From Mesocentrotus franciscanus (taxonomy: Eukaryota > Echinodermata > Echinoidea > Camarodonta > Strongylocentrotidae), in contig CP137668.1 of the NCBI GenBank assembly GCA_037976565.1, positions 32,722,264 through 32,786,263 on the forward strand: a stretch of 64,000 nucleotides of DNA, given 5' to 3'. The notes under the pieces were generated by a model. That model was not told where the DNA came from, made no database searches, and saw only the letters and a program-made list of their open reading frames with translations. Shown in pieces: positions 23,381 through 36,163 of the stretch. The position numbers were made by a program, and so were the translations under genes. How positions within the stretch are numbered: position 1 is the stretch's first letter; every line of letters begins with the position of its first letter.

Positions 23381-23982
23381 TCTTTTTCTAATTTCCTGAA
23401 TATTCCCGGAATCCGGTTGACAAAAGTCGGCAAACATCGTAGGCGGAAAGTTTCGGTTTTATGACGTTTCCATCATTTCACAGAGACAAAGAAGGAAACA
23501 AGGGAGTGTGCGTGTGGAATAAAATGACTTCACGAACGTACGGTTTCCTGTGAAAGTAAGTGCGTCAATCTCTGCGCGCCGTACACATACAAATCATGAT
23601 TGCTCCGACTACTCCCCGCTCATTTCTAAATGCAGCGTCATTACGCTTCGTATCCTGAGCTTTTGATTGGTCTAAACTCGTTGGCTACCATTGAGGTCCT
23701 CATGAAGGGAAAGTGGGGGATAGTATATCTGTTCAAATGAATGCAACATTTCTTTCCTTTTCTTGACACAGGTGCGGTAGAATAATAATCTGGGACATAC
23801 GGACAGTGGCGGAATAGAGCACGCTTGGATTTTGGCGTCGCTTCGAGTGGTTGGACCGTGCCAGCTGTGCTTTGTCGCCCTTGTGTGGGGTTCCTTTTTA
23901 AACCAAGATTTGCCGGCGCCTCACCCGATATCACCACCACCACCACTAGCATTCGAGAGCGGGGGACCGACGGGGGCGAAAG
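23381..23982 (+). promoter_or_regulatory. Upstream and 5' leader region of the orexin-like gene
   Basis: This is non-coding sequence before the ATG and should contain promoter and 5' UTR unless an upstream non-coding exon exists. Seen: no convincing TATA box. A perfect STAT-type palindrome TTCCCGGAA lies at 23403-23411 and a CRE half-site (TGACG) at about 23462. Local composition becomes more GC- and CpG-containing from about 23570 (GCGCGCCG) to the ATG than in the flanking AT-rich DNA. Short motif matches of this kind are expected by chance, so any regulatory role is inference. Confidence 0.25.
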
Positions 23983-24260
23983 ATGAGGCTTGGAAGGCTA
24001 TGCAGCATCGTGGTGTTGGTGATTGCTGCCTGCTGTTTACTGGTGAGGGGTCAATCACCCTGTTGTCGGAGAGCTAAGGGATGTTCATTCCCCCCGGGCT
24101 GTCATTGCCCACTGAAGATGAGTTTTTGTGGGGATCCGTCCCGTGGACTACAGATCGTCGGTAAGAAGAGTGACACATCTTATACCGGAGGATACAGTAC
24201 TACGAATCTACAGAAATACGACTACCATCCCGCCGATAGAGAATATGTAAAAAATGACAG
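23983..24260 (+). CDS. Orexin-like secreted neuropeptide precursor, coding exon 1
   Basis: Seen: the ATG has A at -3. Residues 1-23 form a signal peptide with a long hydrophobic core (about 9-21) and probable cleavage after Gly23. Mature residues 24-59 start with Gln (a candidate pyroglutamate), carry Cys at 27, 28, 34, 40, 42 and 49, and end GLQIV followed by Gly60-Lys61-Lys62, a classic amidation plus dibasic cleavage site. Residues 63-92 are hydrophilic spacer. The exon ends GACAG/GTGAGA after two bases of codon 93; unspliced, the frame stops at once. Known: prepro-orexin places orexin-A directly after the signal peptide, with N-terminal pyroglutamate, CC-x4-C-x-C and an amidated C-terminus GILTL. 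Here the pattern is CC-x5-C-x5-C-x-C-x6-C, so two cysteines are extra. Inference: a secreted, disulphide-bonded ligand for an orexin-type GPCR. Alternative: an unrelated cystine-knot peptide. Fairly confident of a secreted amidated peptide, less so of the family. Confidence 0.75.
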
Positions 24261-24433
24261 GTGAGAATATAGTTGTAATTGTAATTTTTGTTAAAGTAGG
24301 GCATTGGAAAGGTTGGCTTACCTTCAATTATTTACATGGCAAATCGGAAGTTCATGTTTTGCTTTACTGAGAAGTTCGTATTCTGCTAATTCAGTTAAAC
24401 CAGAGGCACGTTATGCAAGCATGACAGAGGGAA

Positions 24434-24455
24434 AAGTTAGACCTTGGTCTAACTT
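24434..24455. repeat. Perfect short palindrome
   Basis: AAGTTAGACC, TT, GGTCTAACTT: 10-base perfect arms within proposed intron 1. Could be the remains of a fold-back or a protein-binding site; nothing decides. Confidence 0.6.
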
Positions 24456-25829
24456 CCTTTGTTGAACCTGACTTTATAGACCGAGCTGAAACACACTCTC
24501 GAGTTTTATTTTTTGTAGAATACAGACCTAACTGTCCAGAGGATTTTCGACGACGTTTATATATGCATTATATGTTTCGGTCCAGTGACACATCTTGCAC
24601 GTACTGTTCTCACTCGGCAATGGCGTTTTAGAATGTTTGACCAAATGAAAGTTAGGATCAATCTATTTCGGCGCTAAAAGCTAAACATATATTTGCTGAA
24701 TGAAAAATGTTATACAGTACTCTTATATCTAACCGAAAAGCTCCTCATAGAATTCAAAATTGCAGGAACTATGAAATCAACTGTTCCCTCTTGGCGTGGC
24801 CTTTTAATTTGAGTATTATTTTGCAAAAGAAGTACATGTTTAAGTGGAAAGATGTTAAGAATATAAGATAGGTAGATGCACTTTTTTCAAAATCTATAAA
24901 GCTGTTTCACACATTCGGGATGTGACCTTGGCCTTTTCTCCGGCGACAATGACTCGGGCCATTACTACAGGGTAGGACTGTGGTTGGCGGTAGTGGTTTA
25001 TGTACGGTTAAGTGTTAGGGTAAGATACATCTTTGGGTCGTGGGTTAAAGTTAGGAGTTCGGTTAAAAAGTGTTAAACGGCCGTCGTGGAGCGATTTTTG
25101 CCGGTCTATGTTTTGTAAAACTCTGTTTGCTATTCAAATTTGACCATGTACGCTGTACATACAGGTTTGTTTAAGCAAGTTGAAAAGAACGCTGTTGTCG
25201 GCATATACTCCTGACACCGTCATGGTATTTCACCATGCGAGAAATGTATACTACTGTCCGAATTCATTTACGGTCTATTCGAATAATGATCTATCTCTGA
25301 AATGCAGAATTCATATTTGATAAGATGCTGGTCATTGTCTTTTTTTAATTTCATATTTGAGTGGTTTGTGGTACTTTATCGGGGGGTCATCTTAATCCGG
25401 TCGCCTGGTGAAAATGACTTTGGTTGCTATTCATGATATCAATTGATATCATAAAGATAGAATGCATATGGTGATTTACATTTGTAATGAATCCAGTTAT
25501 GATCATTTCATGATAAGACAAGCGTGGACTTACTTGAAAGGAATACTTGGAAACTTAAGCACATTTCGGACTCTGGTGAAACATTCTTTATATTCCTTCA
25601 CACTTACCTCCGCTCGTTTGTCTCCATCTCCAGTTTTGTATCCAGCAAAAGGCGGACCCCCCTCAACTCGTTTTGGCGTTTGGGGTCTACAAAAAGTAGT
25701 GTTATTAGCATGATTAGAAATCACAATTTTGCCCAATGTATGCCTCAGGCTGCACAAAATAGCATTAATATTTAATCACTGTCTAGTGAAGCATGATTCA
25801 TGGAATTCCAGTCCGCCGGATACCTATGG

Positions 25830-26060
25830 CATGCGGGGCTGTCTAGGTTCACCACCTCCTGTGATTGTCAATTGCTGGATACGCCACTTTATCCTCCGCT
25901 CTCTCTCTCTCTCTCTCTCTTTCCCCCAAAGAATATGCATGAATATCAATAAACGTATAAAGGTGTACTATATTATAGACTTTATAGTTTACTGGCGTAT
26001 CCAGAAATTGATTAACATGGGGTGCAGGAATCCCCTCCACGTTGGGGGTGATCTAGAATT
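25830..26060. repeat. Two head-to-head GTGGCGTATCCAG repeat ends around a CT run
   Basis: GCTGGATACGCCAC at 25874-25887 and CTGGCGTATCCAG at 25992-26004 are opposite-strand copies of one end, each leading away from the other, with (CT)n at 25900-25922 between. Probably truncated copies of a dispersed family inserted in opposite directions. Confidence 0.5.
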
Positions 26061-29020
26061 ACACTCGAACAGCCGCGGATATCGAATACTTGCAAGTCGC
26101 ATTGCTTTTGGGGTATCCTGTGGGGGATCAGATGGAGGAGATACAGGGATGCTATCATTTACTACGGGATACGCCTTTTCATATTGATTAATCATGTTCA
26201 GATTCCTTGTTTAAAAATACATAAACAAATTTCAATGGAAATAACTGTGTTAAAAACAGAAAATGGAGACAACCCAACTTATATTCAGCCCCCAAATCCT
26301 GCTCTCTACGGTTTCTCTTGTGATTTATTCTCACTGACCTTATTATGACATTCTGATATTATCTTAATTAACCACACATATTGAATTCAACTTTCGGTTT
26401 AATTATATCGCCTCCCCTCTCTTTCCATATGACACGGAATTCAAATTTTCACGACATAAAGATTTACTATTTAGCTTCGGGGCAATCCTAGAAATTGCCA
26501 GTGTGATCGATTGTCCCATCAAATCCCCTCAACGACCAAACTTATAGCAGTGTGTATGATGAAGCAAAAAGAGAAATGAACGAATTTCAAATTGTCGATT
26601 CAGGCACCCGTGACGTCCCAAATACCCAGGACAATCACGGCACTCATTAACTACGTCCCGCTGGAGGACGAATTCGATTTAGGATGGGCAAATCCCAAAA
26701 CATAGCACCATTATTATGGGCACCTGCAAGGGGGAATAATGGAGACGAAGCTAGCACTCGAAGAAGGAAACATACGCCATTAAAGGAAAACAAAGCAACG
26801 TGTCGAAATGGGAAGAGGAGGCTGTACTGTTTTTCGTAAGCATTCCTGTGAGAGAACAATAAATAGAATTTTGAAAATTGACAGATAACTGTTGCCGTAC
26901 AGGTCTAATCGCTAAACCGGAAGGCATATCTCTTCATGATTAGAATCGAATTTTTTTTATGAGTAAGTTCACGCCTTGAGGAACGAATCCCTCTATTATT
27001 GCACGAGTTCCAATTAACAGTATATTCTAACATAGTTAAACACATTGCCATGGAAGCTGCACATTGATTCAATGGTACTTAAACTTCGACAGCAACTTTT
27101 ATGCATTGGTTTTGAAGCCCCAAGAATCTGGCGTACAAGCCTTGCGGATCAAACTGGCTTTGTAATGATGGATAACATTAAATCATTCAGATCATTGCGC
27201 GGAATATATTTAGATCGATTAGGTTCGAAACATTGAAAGCCGTTACGACGTTGGCCTGATTGTTCCCCATTGAATGTATAGGTTCTATCGTAAAAGCCCA
27301 TTGTAGTTAAATTACACGAACTTTTTAATCCTTCGGCAATGCCTTTTATAACTTATCTGCAAAACGACTTTATAACAAGAATTGTCTATGTTACTACAAC
27401 TGATAATTACAGATGTCACTTTCACCTCCTTTCTACCTTTAAAAGCTAGTTGATAAATAATTTTTTAAACCATATGGAAAATCAATCATCTTTTCTTGCA
27501 ATCTGACATCGTTTACAATTATACTGCTAGTTCTAGTTACAGATATATTTCTTCTTATGTAAATAAAAAAATATGTATTCTGATTCTTGATGTACTTTTC
27601 TAACAATTTTTTTAAAACGGCATTTTAGATGTAGAGTTTCCTGTTTGAAGGGGTTGTACGTTTTCATGATGATGTCCCTCACATGTGCCTAATATAAGGG
27701 TTAATTTGAGTTACACATTCATGTATATGTTTACATTATCTTTATATTTTGTTTTATGTATGCACCAGGGGAGTCGTAAATGATGTTGTCAAACTGATAT
27801 GAAGGAGCAAATTAAGCTCAAGTGACAGACTCTAATTTACCACTTTGACACTGTTTGTCAATCAAAATAAAATAACAAGGGGAGTGATGTACAAAAGGAA
27901 CTAAAATCATGTTTGGCCAGGACTCATCTAAAGCATCACGTCGTTGTAGATGTAGTAGTATACTCCCTGAGCCGGATGTCCTTAACGCAGAAGAGGGTAA
28001 CACACCCCTCTATTTTCGACGCTGCTAATCTTACAACATTGTGAAGGTTATAGGGGGCTCAATTCCGCGGGATTCGGCTCTGCGGAGTCAGAGCTTGTTG
28101 GACGTCGCTCGGAAGCTTTTACGCCTCTTTGAATCTTGAATTACTGTGATTGCATCGTGACTGGAAGTGGAAGAAAAGAGTTATTAGATGATGGAGTGGA
28201 GTTCTACTTGACGGGGCCTACGAAGAGGCAGATAGCAAACATGTTAACATTAAAGGTAGTGGATAAGTCAGGAAATATATATAATTGATTTTACATTTTC
28301 CCTTTCCTCTAGAATGCATTTTTTTAACGCACCTGAAAAAGAAAGAAATACAAAATAGTATATACCAACATGTTCAAAAATAATATTTATATATTATTTT
28401 AAAGAAAAATTGACAGATTGAAAGATATTGAGGTTGAAGCGAAATTCCTGTTTGTCCTATTTGAAGATTTGTCCTTAAAATTATAACCTTATATAGGCAC
28501 TCCCCCGCCTTAATCGAAACGGATATTCTGTAACGTAAACGTAAAAATGCAACGAATGATGTTTGCATAGACATTATTCCTAGTGGCCATCCGTGAAAAC
28601 ATCTTAATTGTTTTCTGTCAATATCAATTTTGATTGATATACTTCATTATTACGAATATAGATTCATCATAAAGGTTATATGCATATGTTTGGGCAAGAA
28701 AATGAAATTGATCATATTGTGATGAAATGTATTCAAACTGCAGGAAAAAAGCTACTCGTGTCGTATTTTTTTAAAGGTTGGAAATGGGGTCTAAATAATG
28801 TAATAAAATTTGCTCTTGTTGTATTTCCTTCCTTTCTGTGAACGTTTCACATACGAATTTGGGAATAGAGTGCCACACTTGAAGATTTGTTGTTTTCCAT
28901 AGACTCACTAATATATTACCTGATTTTTTATTTCCTGTTTTTTCGAAACAATTCACATTTTCATGTTCTTAATTCCTAGTTTCGTCACTCTTATACAGGG
29001 TGTTGAACATTATATCAACC
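26061..29020. other. Unannotated intronic sequence
   Basis: No gene, RNA or clear repeat was recognised in about 3 kb. Confidence 0.45.
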
Positions 29021-29021
29021 A

Positions 29022-29165
29022 CATGATGATGATGATGATGATGATGATCCACAGCATTTGTATGGCGCCATTTATCTGTTTCAAACATTCAAAAACGCCC
29101 GCTCCAATAGTCATGGACTACACATTTGCTTGAACAGATGGGTTTTGAGGCCTGACTTATACATC
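29022..29165 (-). mobile_element. Retroelement 3' end with (ATC)n tail
   Basis: On the minus strand: CTCAAAACCCATCTGTTCAA (encoding LKTHLF, a common C-terminal phrase of LINE-type proteins), then ATGGCGCCATACAAATGC and a tail of about nine ATC units (29022-29049 on +). The order coding phrase, GCGC...AAATGC, microsatellite is that of a retroelement 3' end. Confidence 0.55.
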
Positions 29166-32100
29166 CCAACTTTTTTATGCTCCCATTGAAATTTTGAAAT
29201 TTCAAGTCATAATGTAAATCAATATCAACCCATTTGCAAAGCGAGAATTGAATCTATTTACAATTTGATGTTCCTTTCATATGTGTACCCTAACGCTTCA
29301 TCGAATTGTCTCTGTTACCCTCTGAGATTCATACTAGGCAGAGCTACATGATGATAAATGATGGAATGTGGGCTTAATCTAGCCTGAAGCATCGATCAAT
29401 TCATTCTCGAGTCTGCCCGATCTGAAATATTATGCCTAATGGATATAGCCTGTAAGAAAATCGATGTTATTATTTTTTTTGACACATTATTTCACAGCGC
29501 GTCAATATTGCGTGGGGAATAGGATTAATGTAGTTTATTCAATGGTTTTCATGTAACATATTCTGAGGACTAAACGTCACTGAGATTCACGCATTGTGAA
29601 ACAGAGTAAAGAAATTACTTCAAAATATATTGAAATACTTGCTTTTTTAAATATCATTTTCTGTCCTACAATTGTGGTTGGCTTACGGCAGTTCTCAGTT
29701 GTTGATTTTCGCTTCTATCTCATAAACATTATTCAAAGCGTTAGAGTCTAAAATTTTCCACAAATTGAGTATGAACACATACATGGAATGGCTCACTATA
29801 TGCATAATAAGCCAAGTGCGTTCCCATACCACCAGAACATTTGCGCATAGTCTTGATTTGAATTTTGCATTGTACAAAGCATGGTGTCCATATTTCCATT
29901 TTTGATTAAAGGGAATATACCGTGCTTCTCACTTCTCTTGTTTCTTCTTGGACGAGATGAAATAGTTCAAACGGACCTGCTAACGGTTGGCCATTGGTAC
30001 AACCATTGCTTCTGGATGTTTGTTCAAATGATTAAGTCATACGATGAAACTTTTTGTTTCTGCAGGGGCGCATATATAGAGTTTATCTATACGATAACGT
30101 TATTTCGATAGGCAATTACCAAAGATTCTTTCTCAGTTGTTTTGAAATTTGGCTCATTATTCCGCCTGCGTGTACACTTGAAAGATTAAAAATACCTTTT
30201 CCTGATAGCCCACCTCAGTGATGTTGGTGAAAAAACTTGTTTGTGTTTTCTTTTACAATTTCCCCTAGTAAATTAAGATTTTTTAGAAAATAGCTTCTTA
30301 TAAAAACATCATCTTTTAATATAAGGTCGATGATTGAAAATGTCTTTATCTGATAGACCGCCTGATGTTTGTGCAGAAATGGCTGAGGGCGTTTACGCAA
30401 ATGCCCTCATTCTAATAAGATTATTGGAAAATTATTAGTAAAATTAATCCTTGAAAATCAACGATCTCTTGAAAACAATCAATTGTACTGAGGCGATGTG
30501 GCCGAAAACGATACATATGATTGCTACGACCCCAAAAAAAAAAAAAAAAAATCACATACGGTGTGTAGCTTTTGAAAAGGTTATTAAATATGATAAGGAG
30601 TGGTAAACACGGTTAATGCAGAATGACCTAATGGCAACTGAGATCGATGAGAATAACATATTGACTCGAAGTTGACGACGTATTACTATATCTTTGATGT
30701 GCTATTAATATGCTACAAAAGCATTTACGGTGGCCTTCAAAAATCTAGGTCATAACATGATGTCTGAGACCTTTTCTGCCATCTACCACTCCAAAGTCAC
30801 CCAGAAAAGAAGAATGGATCGAGGATTGGATCCATATTGATCGTCTAGGACTTTTTTGAAGTTGCAATTGATATTCGATAAATGTCATCTTCGAGCATCG
30901 ATTTTCCTTTAAAAAATACATTTAGTTACCTTGAAATGTCTTCAGAAAGTAATGTACGTTTTGTAAATCGTTGTTTGTGAAAATATTTGTTATTACATGG
31001 ATTTGTTAAAACTTTATTTAACGCATGATACTTACCAATGTTTGCACTTTGAAAGGAAAGGTCTCCTTCATATGAAAACGTTTACAAAAGATACAACCAA
31101 CAGGTGTTGATACAAAATATTAATGGTCTTGTTACAAATCATTTATGCTGGTGATATAGACTTATACTTACAGTGTAAATTTAGCATTCTTTTTGCAACG
31201 ACAGAAAATTTTCTTAACCGAATCAAATAATATAACTATAATGCAAATCATTTTCTAATGATGTTAAGCTGTTTTTTATTGTATGTTTGTACTAGATTTG
31301 TATTCCTGTCTTTTGTCTTTTACCCTCGAGTGTTCAAGGCTTGTTAGTTTTACTTTTGCATGTATTCTTCACATTGGAAGATGAATAATTATGACAATGG
31401 AATTATTCACTATCCAATTTTCGATATCTTTAGCTTGAAATTGAAACAAAATTGAATCTGGTTTTAGCCAGAAGGCAAATATGGGAGAGAAGAGCTTATA
31501 TTTTTACATGAATTTCTAAATATTTTATTGGTGCTCTGACATAATGTCGTTTCATTAGTTCTACGATCATGAATTGAGAATCAATATATCATTCAATTAA
31601 TCTGCGGAGCTATTTCCTCTTCCACGTAATAATTGGTTATGATGAGCTTCGTGGAACGATTATCATGTGTATGTGTGTGTGTGTGGATGAAAGCAGATGT
31701 GAACGGATGGGTTTGTGGGTATGCATAAAATGTAATGATGTTCGCTTTTCTAGACATTCACTTATTCCCATGGGTGCCATTTGTTCTGCAATTGACGGTT
31801 GATGATGTGAACATTAGGTTAGGAAACATCAAGATATTGACGCATTGCATGGTTTTCGGGACTTTATGCGCAGACTGTTTATGTAAAAGGTTGCCCTTCC
31901 TTATCGCTTCAATATACATGACGAAATGAGTCACGTCTAGGTTCATTTAAGCTTAGCGAAATGAGGAACACGTATTCCAAAAGGGGGAAACAGGGTCTCC
32001 CCCACAGTAATTGACTCTAAACTCGAGAATTGGTTGTACTTAAAGATCAGTTATCTGGTAGTTATGGCCAGTGACCGCGAAAATTACACGCCTGGGCTGA

Positions 32101-34755
32101 GTGCCGGTCCAGTTGAACAAACCTGTGTGGGCGAACGAGCTAGAGCTGATATGTCCCCTTCCGATATCCTCTGTCATTATTGGGGTGAAATAGGAATAGG
32201 GGTGGCGGATGCAATTGAGCGACGTAGTCTCATTCAGTGTCTGACCTGATACGGAATGTTTGACTTGTTTCTGTAAAAGTGCAGAAAATAAGGAAATGGA
32301 AAAGGAAGACGCTTTACATTTTTCTCAACACTCGAGCATGCACCTCATCCTAATGGGTGAATAGAGAAACAAAGTTGACGGACAAAAAATTTCTCACTCA
32401 TGTTCAGATCAAGAGGTGATACGTAGACTTTACATCGCAAAATACGAATAGTTTCAGCAATGAAAACCTGGAGTGGATGGCCACTCTTGGGTTTTCCATT
32501 ATTCTGAGGCTGATCTACCGAAAGGCCCCTACGAGATGACTTTCTTGGCAAAGGATGCTAGCAAATTAATCGCCTAGGTTTTGATTCGAATTAGACCATC
32601 TATCTGTAGTATTTCAGCGTAGGATTGACTAAACCCGGCACCTCTCCCCCTCTTCCTCGTCAACTGTTCCATTTCCATTTTTTTCGCCGAAAATACCGCG
32701 CTCATGGTAGCAAAGGTTCGGAATTCACAAAATCATAACTTTATCCTTATTGCTCCGAGGAAATTTGGGTGAAAGTTATCAAAGATAGTAAATTTTAAGC
32801 TTAAGTCCGACGAGAAGGAGGAAATGCGAGATATTTTCATTTCTGCGTGAGTAACAGTAGTCACAGGAAGTCTTACGACACAAAAGAAATCTGGGCCACC
32901 GCTAGATCTATCGCACGATTGCATTACAAAACCATATGCAAAACCATATGTTTTCATTTGTATTATATATATCCCTTCGACGTGAAGTACAATATGCGAT
33001 GTATAAGTTCGCTCTAAATTTGAACACAATCGAATGTTACGAGGCGGGTTCAGTTGCAACTTCAAGAAATTGATTTTTCAACCGTCTCTAATTTCTCGTC
33101 TGTGGGTAATCGCTTGTGATATAAAAATAGCTCCCTTCATTCTCTTCCTGAAGTGTCCTTGTGGAATATGAAATGGCACAATCTATTCTTGTATAGCTTT
33201 TTATTTGATATTAATTACATTAATTATACAAGTACATATACATCCGCTCGTTGCGACTATATGTCCTATCATAAAAAAGCTTTGACCTTTTTCTTGTCAT
33301 TTTGTAGGCAGTTGTAACTGATGCCTTGCACTCGAAGTAGAAATCTTCCTTCAATATATTTTCTAATGACATTAATATTTCATTCAAAACAGATCGAATG
33401 ATAAGATTCTACTTTACTGATTATCGCATATTGCTCAAAATTCCTCTGTCAAAATTACTTCTTCGAAACCGCCAATGGAATGTGACTGGGATCCATCAGT
33501 CTTGAGACATGTCTCTGATCAGTCGGAGGGGAAATGTATAAACCAAGGGACTTTATACTCTTTCTCATTCAAACAAACGCCCAAGGCCCATATCTGTAAT
33601 TTGATGATGCTTCCAAGGACACAGTGACACAATGATTCTTGTAGACATTATAAACCAAATACCGCGATGGCGTGTTCCATTCTCCAATGCGTTCCAATTT
33701 CTAATATCTTCATATTTTGGAAAAATATTTGCGTTACTCTATAGGCATGGTTTTAGATTACCTATTAAAGTTTGAAACTTGTAGAGGTTTTTATGCTCTC
33801 GATCTTTTCTTCCGATAAGCAAACAAGCATAATGAACAACAGAAACAGAAACCTACGGTGATATTGAGGTGCCACACCGAAGATACTCACAAGATTATTG
33901 TGAAAGGTATTGAAATTGATATTCACCATAGGTAATAATCCCCATGGTAAAAAGAGTAAACACATCACTCTCTAAACTGGAATACAGAGCTGTTTTTTTA
34001 AAGAAAAATTGTGAATATTGAATTGCAGAGACTTTGTCCGTCTTTTTTAATATGACGCCAAGGAATTATGTCTGTGTAACACTTTTTTTCAAATTGATTT
34101 GATGGAAAATATAGACTGTAGGCCCATGTTCAAATAGTGAAAAGCTCTTCCAGAAAAACAGCGATTTCACCTCTGTCACACAGGTTTTAAAGTTGCTAAT
34201 CATTCGACGTTTATTTAGACTGTATATGATCATAAGCTTTTTTTCGTTTCTTTTCTCGATTGATTGAAGGATAACGTGACATTTATTGTCGTTTTCAATT
34301 CTGTTTGGACAAAATAAAACAGAGAGAGTATAACGAGAAAGGAATGGATGTAAAGAATGGATTAGATATATAAAGGCGCTGATATGGTCCCTAGATGTAT
34401 CTCTAAATTTGTCGATTTTTTAAAGGAAAATTCCTAGTTGCATGATCCTCCATTAATGAACATGATGAACCATTGTTATCACTATTTATCCACATCTCTT
34501 TGAATTTCAAAATTTAAAAAAAAAATGTTCAGTTGATAGGACAAAACCACCATGACCACGAATTGACTTCTAGATAATGTTATGATATTAGATTAAAGTA
34601 AATTATTTCAAACAATGTGAAGCTCTAAAAAAAAAGTAGAGAGGATTTCGTGAGCGTTTGTGTGTGAGCGGATGCGTGAGAAGGGTGTGCGTGAGTGTTG
34701 TGGTGGGTTCCCATAATACTAAAAACTATTATAACATTTGAGATAAAAATAGGTG
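29166..34755. other. Unannotated intronic sequence
   Basis: Simple repeats only: A18 at about 30534-30551 and (GT)n at about 31672-31684. Short ORFs, including a 110-codon minus-strand frame at 32733-33065, have no recognised domain. Confidence 0.45.
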
Positions 34756-34759
34756 ATAT

Positions 34760-34918
34760 GGGCCCCGTTGCATAAAACTTACCATTGATGGTAACTTTGC
34801 CATCAATGGTAACTACCATGGAAACCTTGATTTTGATTGGCTGTTGAGCCCTGTTACCATGGTAGTTGCCATTGATGGCAAAGTTACCATCAATGGTAAG
34901 TTTTATGCAACGGGGCCA
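34760..34918. mobile_element. Fold-back MITE with GGCCCCGTTGCATAAAAC ends
   Basis: Arms of about 65 bases start GGCCCCGTTGCATAAAACTT and continue ACCATTGATGGTAACTTTGC with one or two differences. The central loop of about 30 bases includes TTGATTTTGATTGGCTGTTG. ATG stands immediately outside both ends, a possible 3-base target duplication. Within each arm, ACCATTGATGGTAAC is followed by CCATCAATGGTAAC, giving a second level of symmetry. Part of the 145-codon minus ORF (34625-35062) is made from it. Confidence 0.9.
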
Positions 34919-36163
34919 TGGTTTCATATTTTGAATAATGTTTTCGACCGAGTCATTGAGAATAAGGAAAGATTTATTTTTAATTGTTAAGTTTATTTTT
35001 CCCAAATGTTTGATATTCATACATGGAATAGGATATTCCAAGTACATATGAAAAGGAGACAACGACCTACTTCTTGTTCAAGGATACAATTAATTACGAT
35101 TTGGAGATTGAGCTCCACCGTTGGAAAGTGAATCAATTCATGAAAAGATATATGAATATATATATATATATATCACAATGATGAGACAAACAAGAAAGCT
35201 TGTATTCCACGTCAAGACTTTAACGATGATTCATTCATAGTTGTATCGTTTCGTTCAGTTTCAGTCCGCTTTAATCATTTTTACATGTACAAAGGTTATT
35301 AACAGTTATGATTTTTTTTTTAAACGATTAAATATTAGTTCGAGATTATACAACCCAATATACAGGGAAAACAATCAACATAATAGGTTGCAGCTTCAGG
35401 GTTCGAAAACGAAACAACGCTCGCACAAAGTTATTCAGGATTGTAGAATTGTACCAAAAAGTGGATGATATGGAGAAAGATTTAAGTTAACTTTAGCTTA
35501 TCGCAATTTCTGTCCTGAACATAAAAAAATTACTCGTCATTCGTTTAGGCCCTTTTAAGGCTTCTTCATGTCAAGGTGCCTGAAATATATGCTACAGATC
35601 CACAGGGTCAAGTTTGTTCTGGGTGGCGGGTGTAATTTCTTCATTAATTAAGAACACCAACTGTTCCACCGCTCATGTGTAAAGGCATGGTCAATTAGGA
35701 TACACATCGTTTCCATTGACAGGAAAGTCCCGGTAAAGAACGTTTACCACGACCGTGTCACTTTTTGAGCTTCAATCAATAATGTGTAACTAAATGGGCC
35801 TTGAAGGTTGGGGTTGTGCACCAAATTGCGCCTTGGCTGGCGCGTAATCCTGGCAGTGGGGAAGTTGTTTTAACAATATAGGCGAAGACTCAAGGCGTCT
35901 TCAATCAATCTTTTTTTCGCCAAGATACATCGTTAATGAGATAAAACACATCCACTGACATTTCGAGGCTTCCAAGTTCATTCAGGTCCACTTCGCCTAA
36001 CTTGTGATAGCCTTGTGTAAACTCTTTGCATCCGTTGTTTCATCTGGAGATATTTTTTGTCAAAATGTAAATCATGAGCTAACCCTAGTAATAAAAAAGG
36101 TAAGAGAAGCTTTAAGTAAATACATTGGCTCGCTTTGAGTTTCTTACTAAGTTTTGTGCGTTG
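34919..36163. other. Unannotated intronic sequence
   Basis: A (TA)n run is at about 35156-35173. No gene recognised. Confidence 0.45.

Noticed and set aside
23832..24077. 81-codon ORF overlapping the orexin-like exon
   Set aside because: A different frame, with no signal peptide or motif; a shadow of the 5' leader and exon 1.
24061..24159. Cystine-knot venom-type peptide
   Set aside because: The peptide begins directly after the signal peptide with Gln and CC and ends in an amidation site with an orexin-like tail, with no propeptide between; neuropeptide fits better, though this is not excluded.
34625..35062. 145-codon minus-strand ORF
   Set aside because: Much of it is the fold-back element, giving repeated INGN-type phrases from inverted arms.
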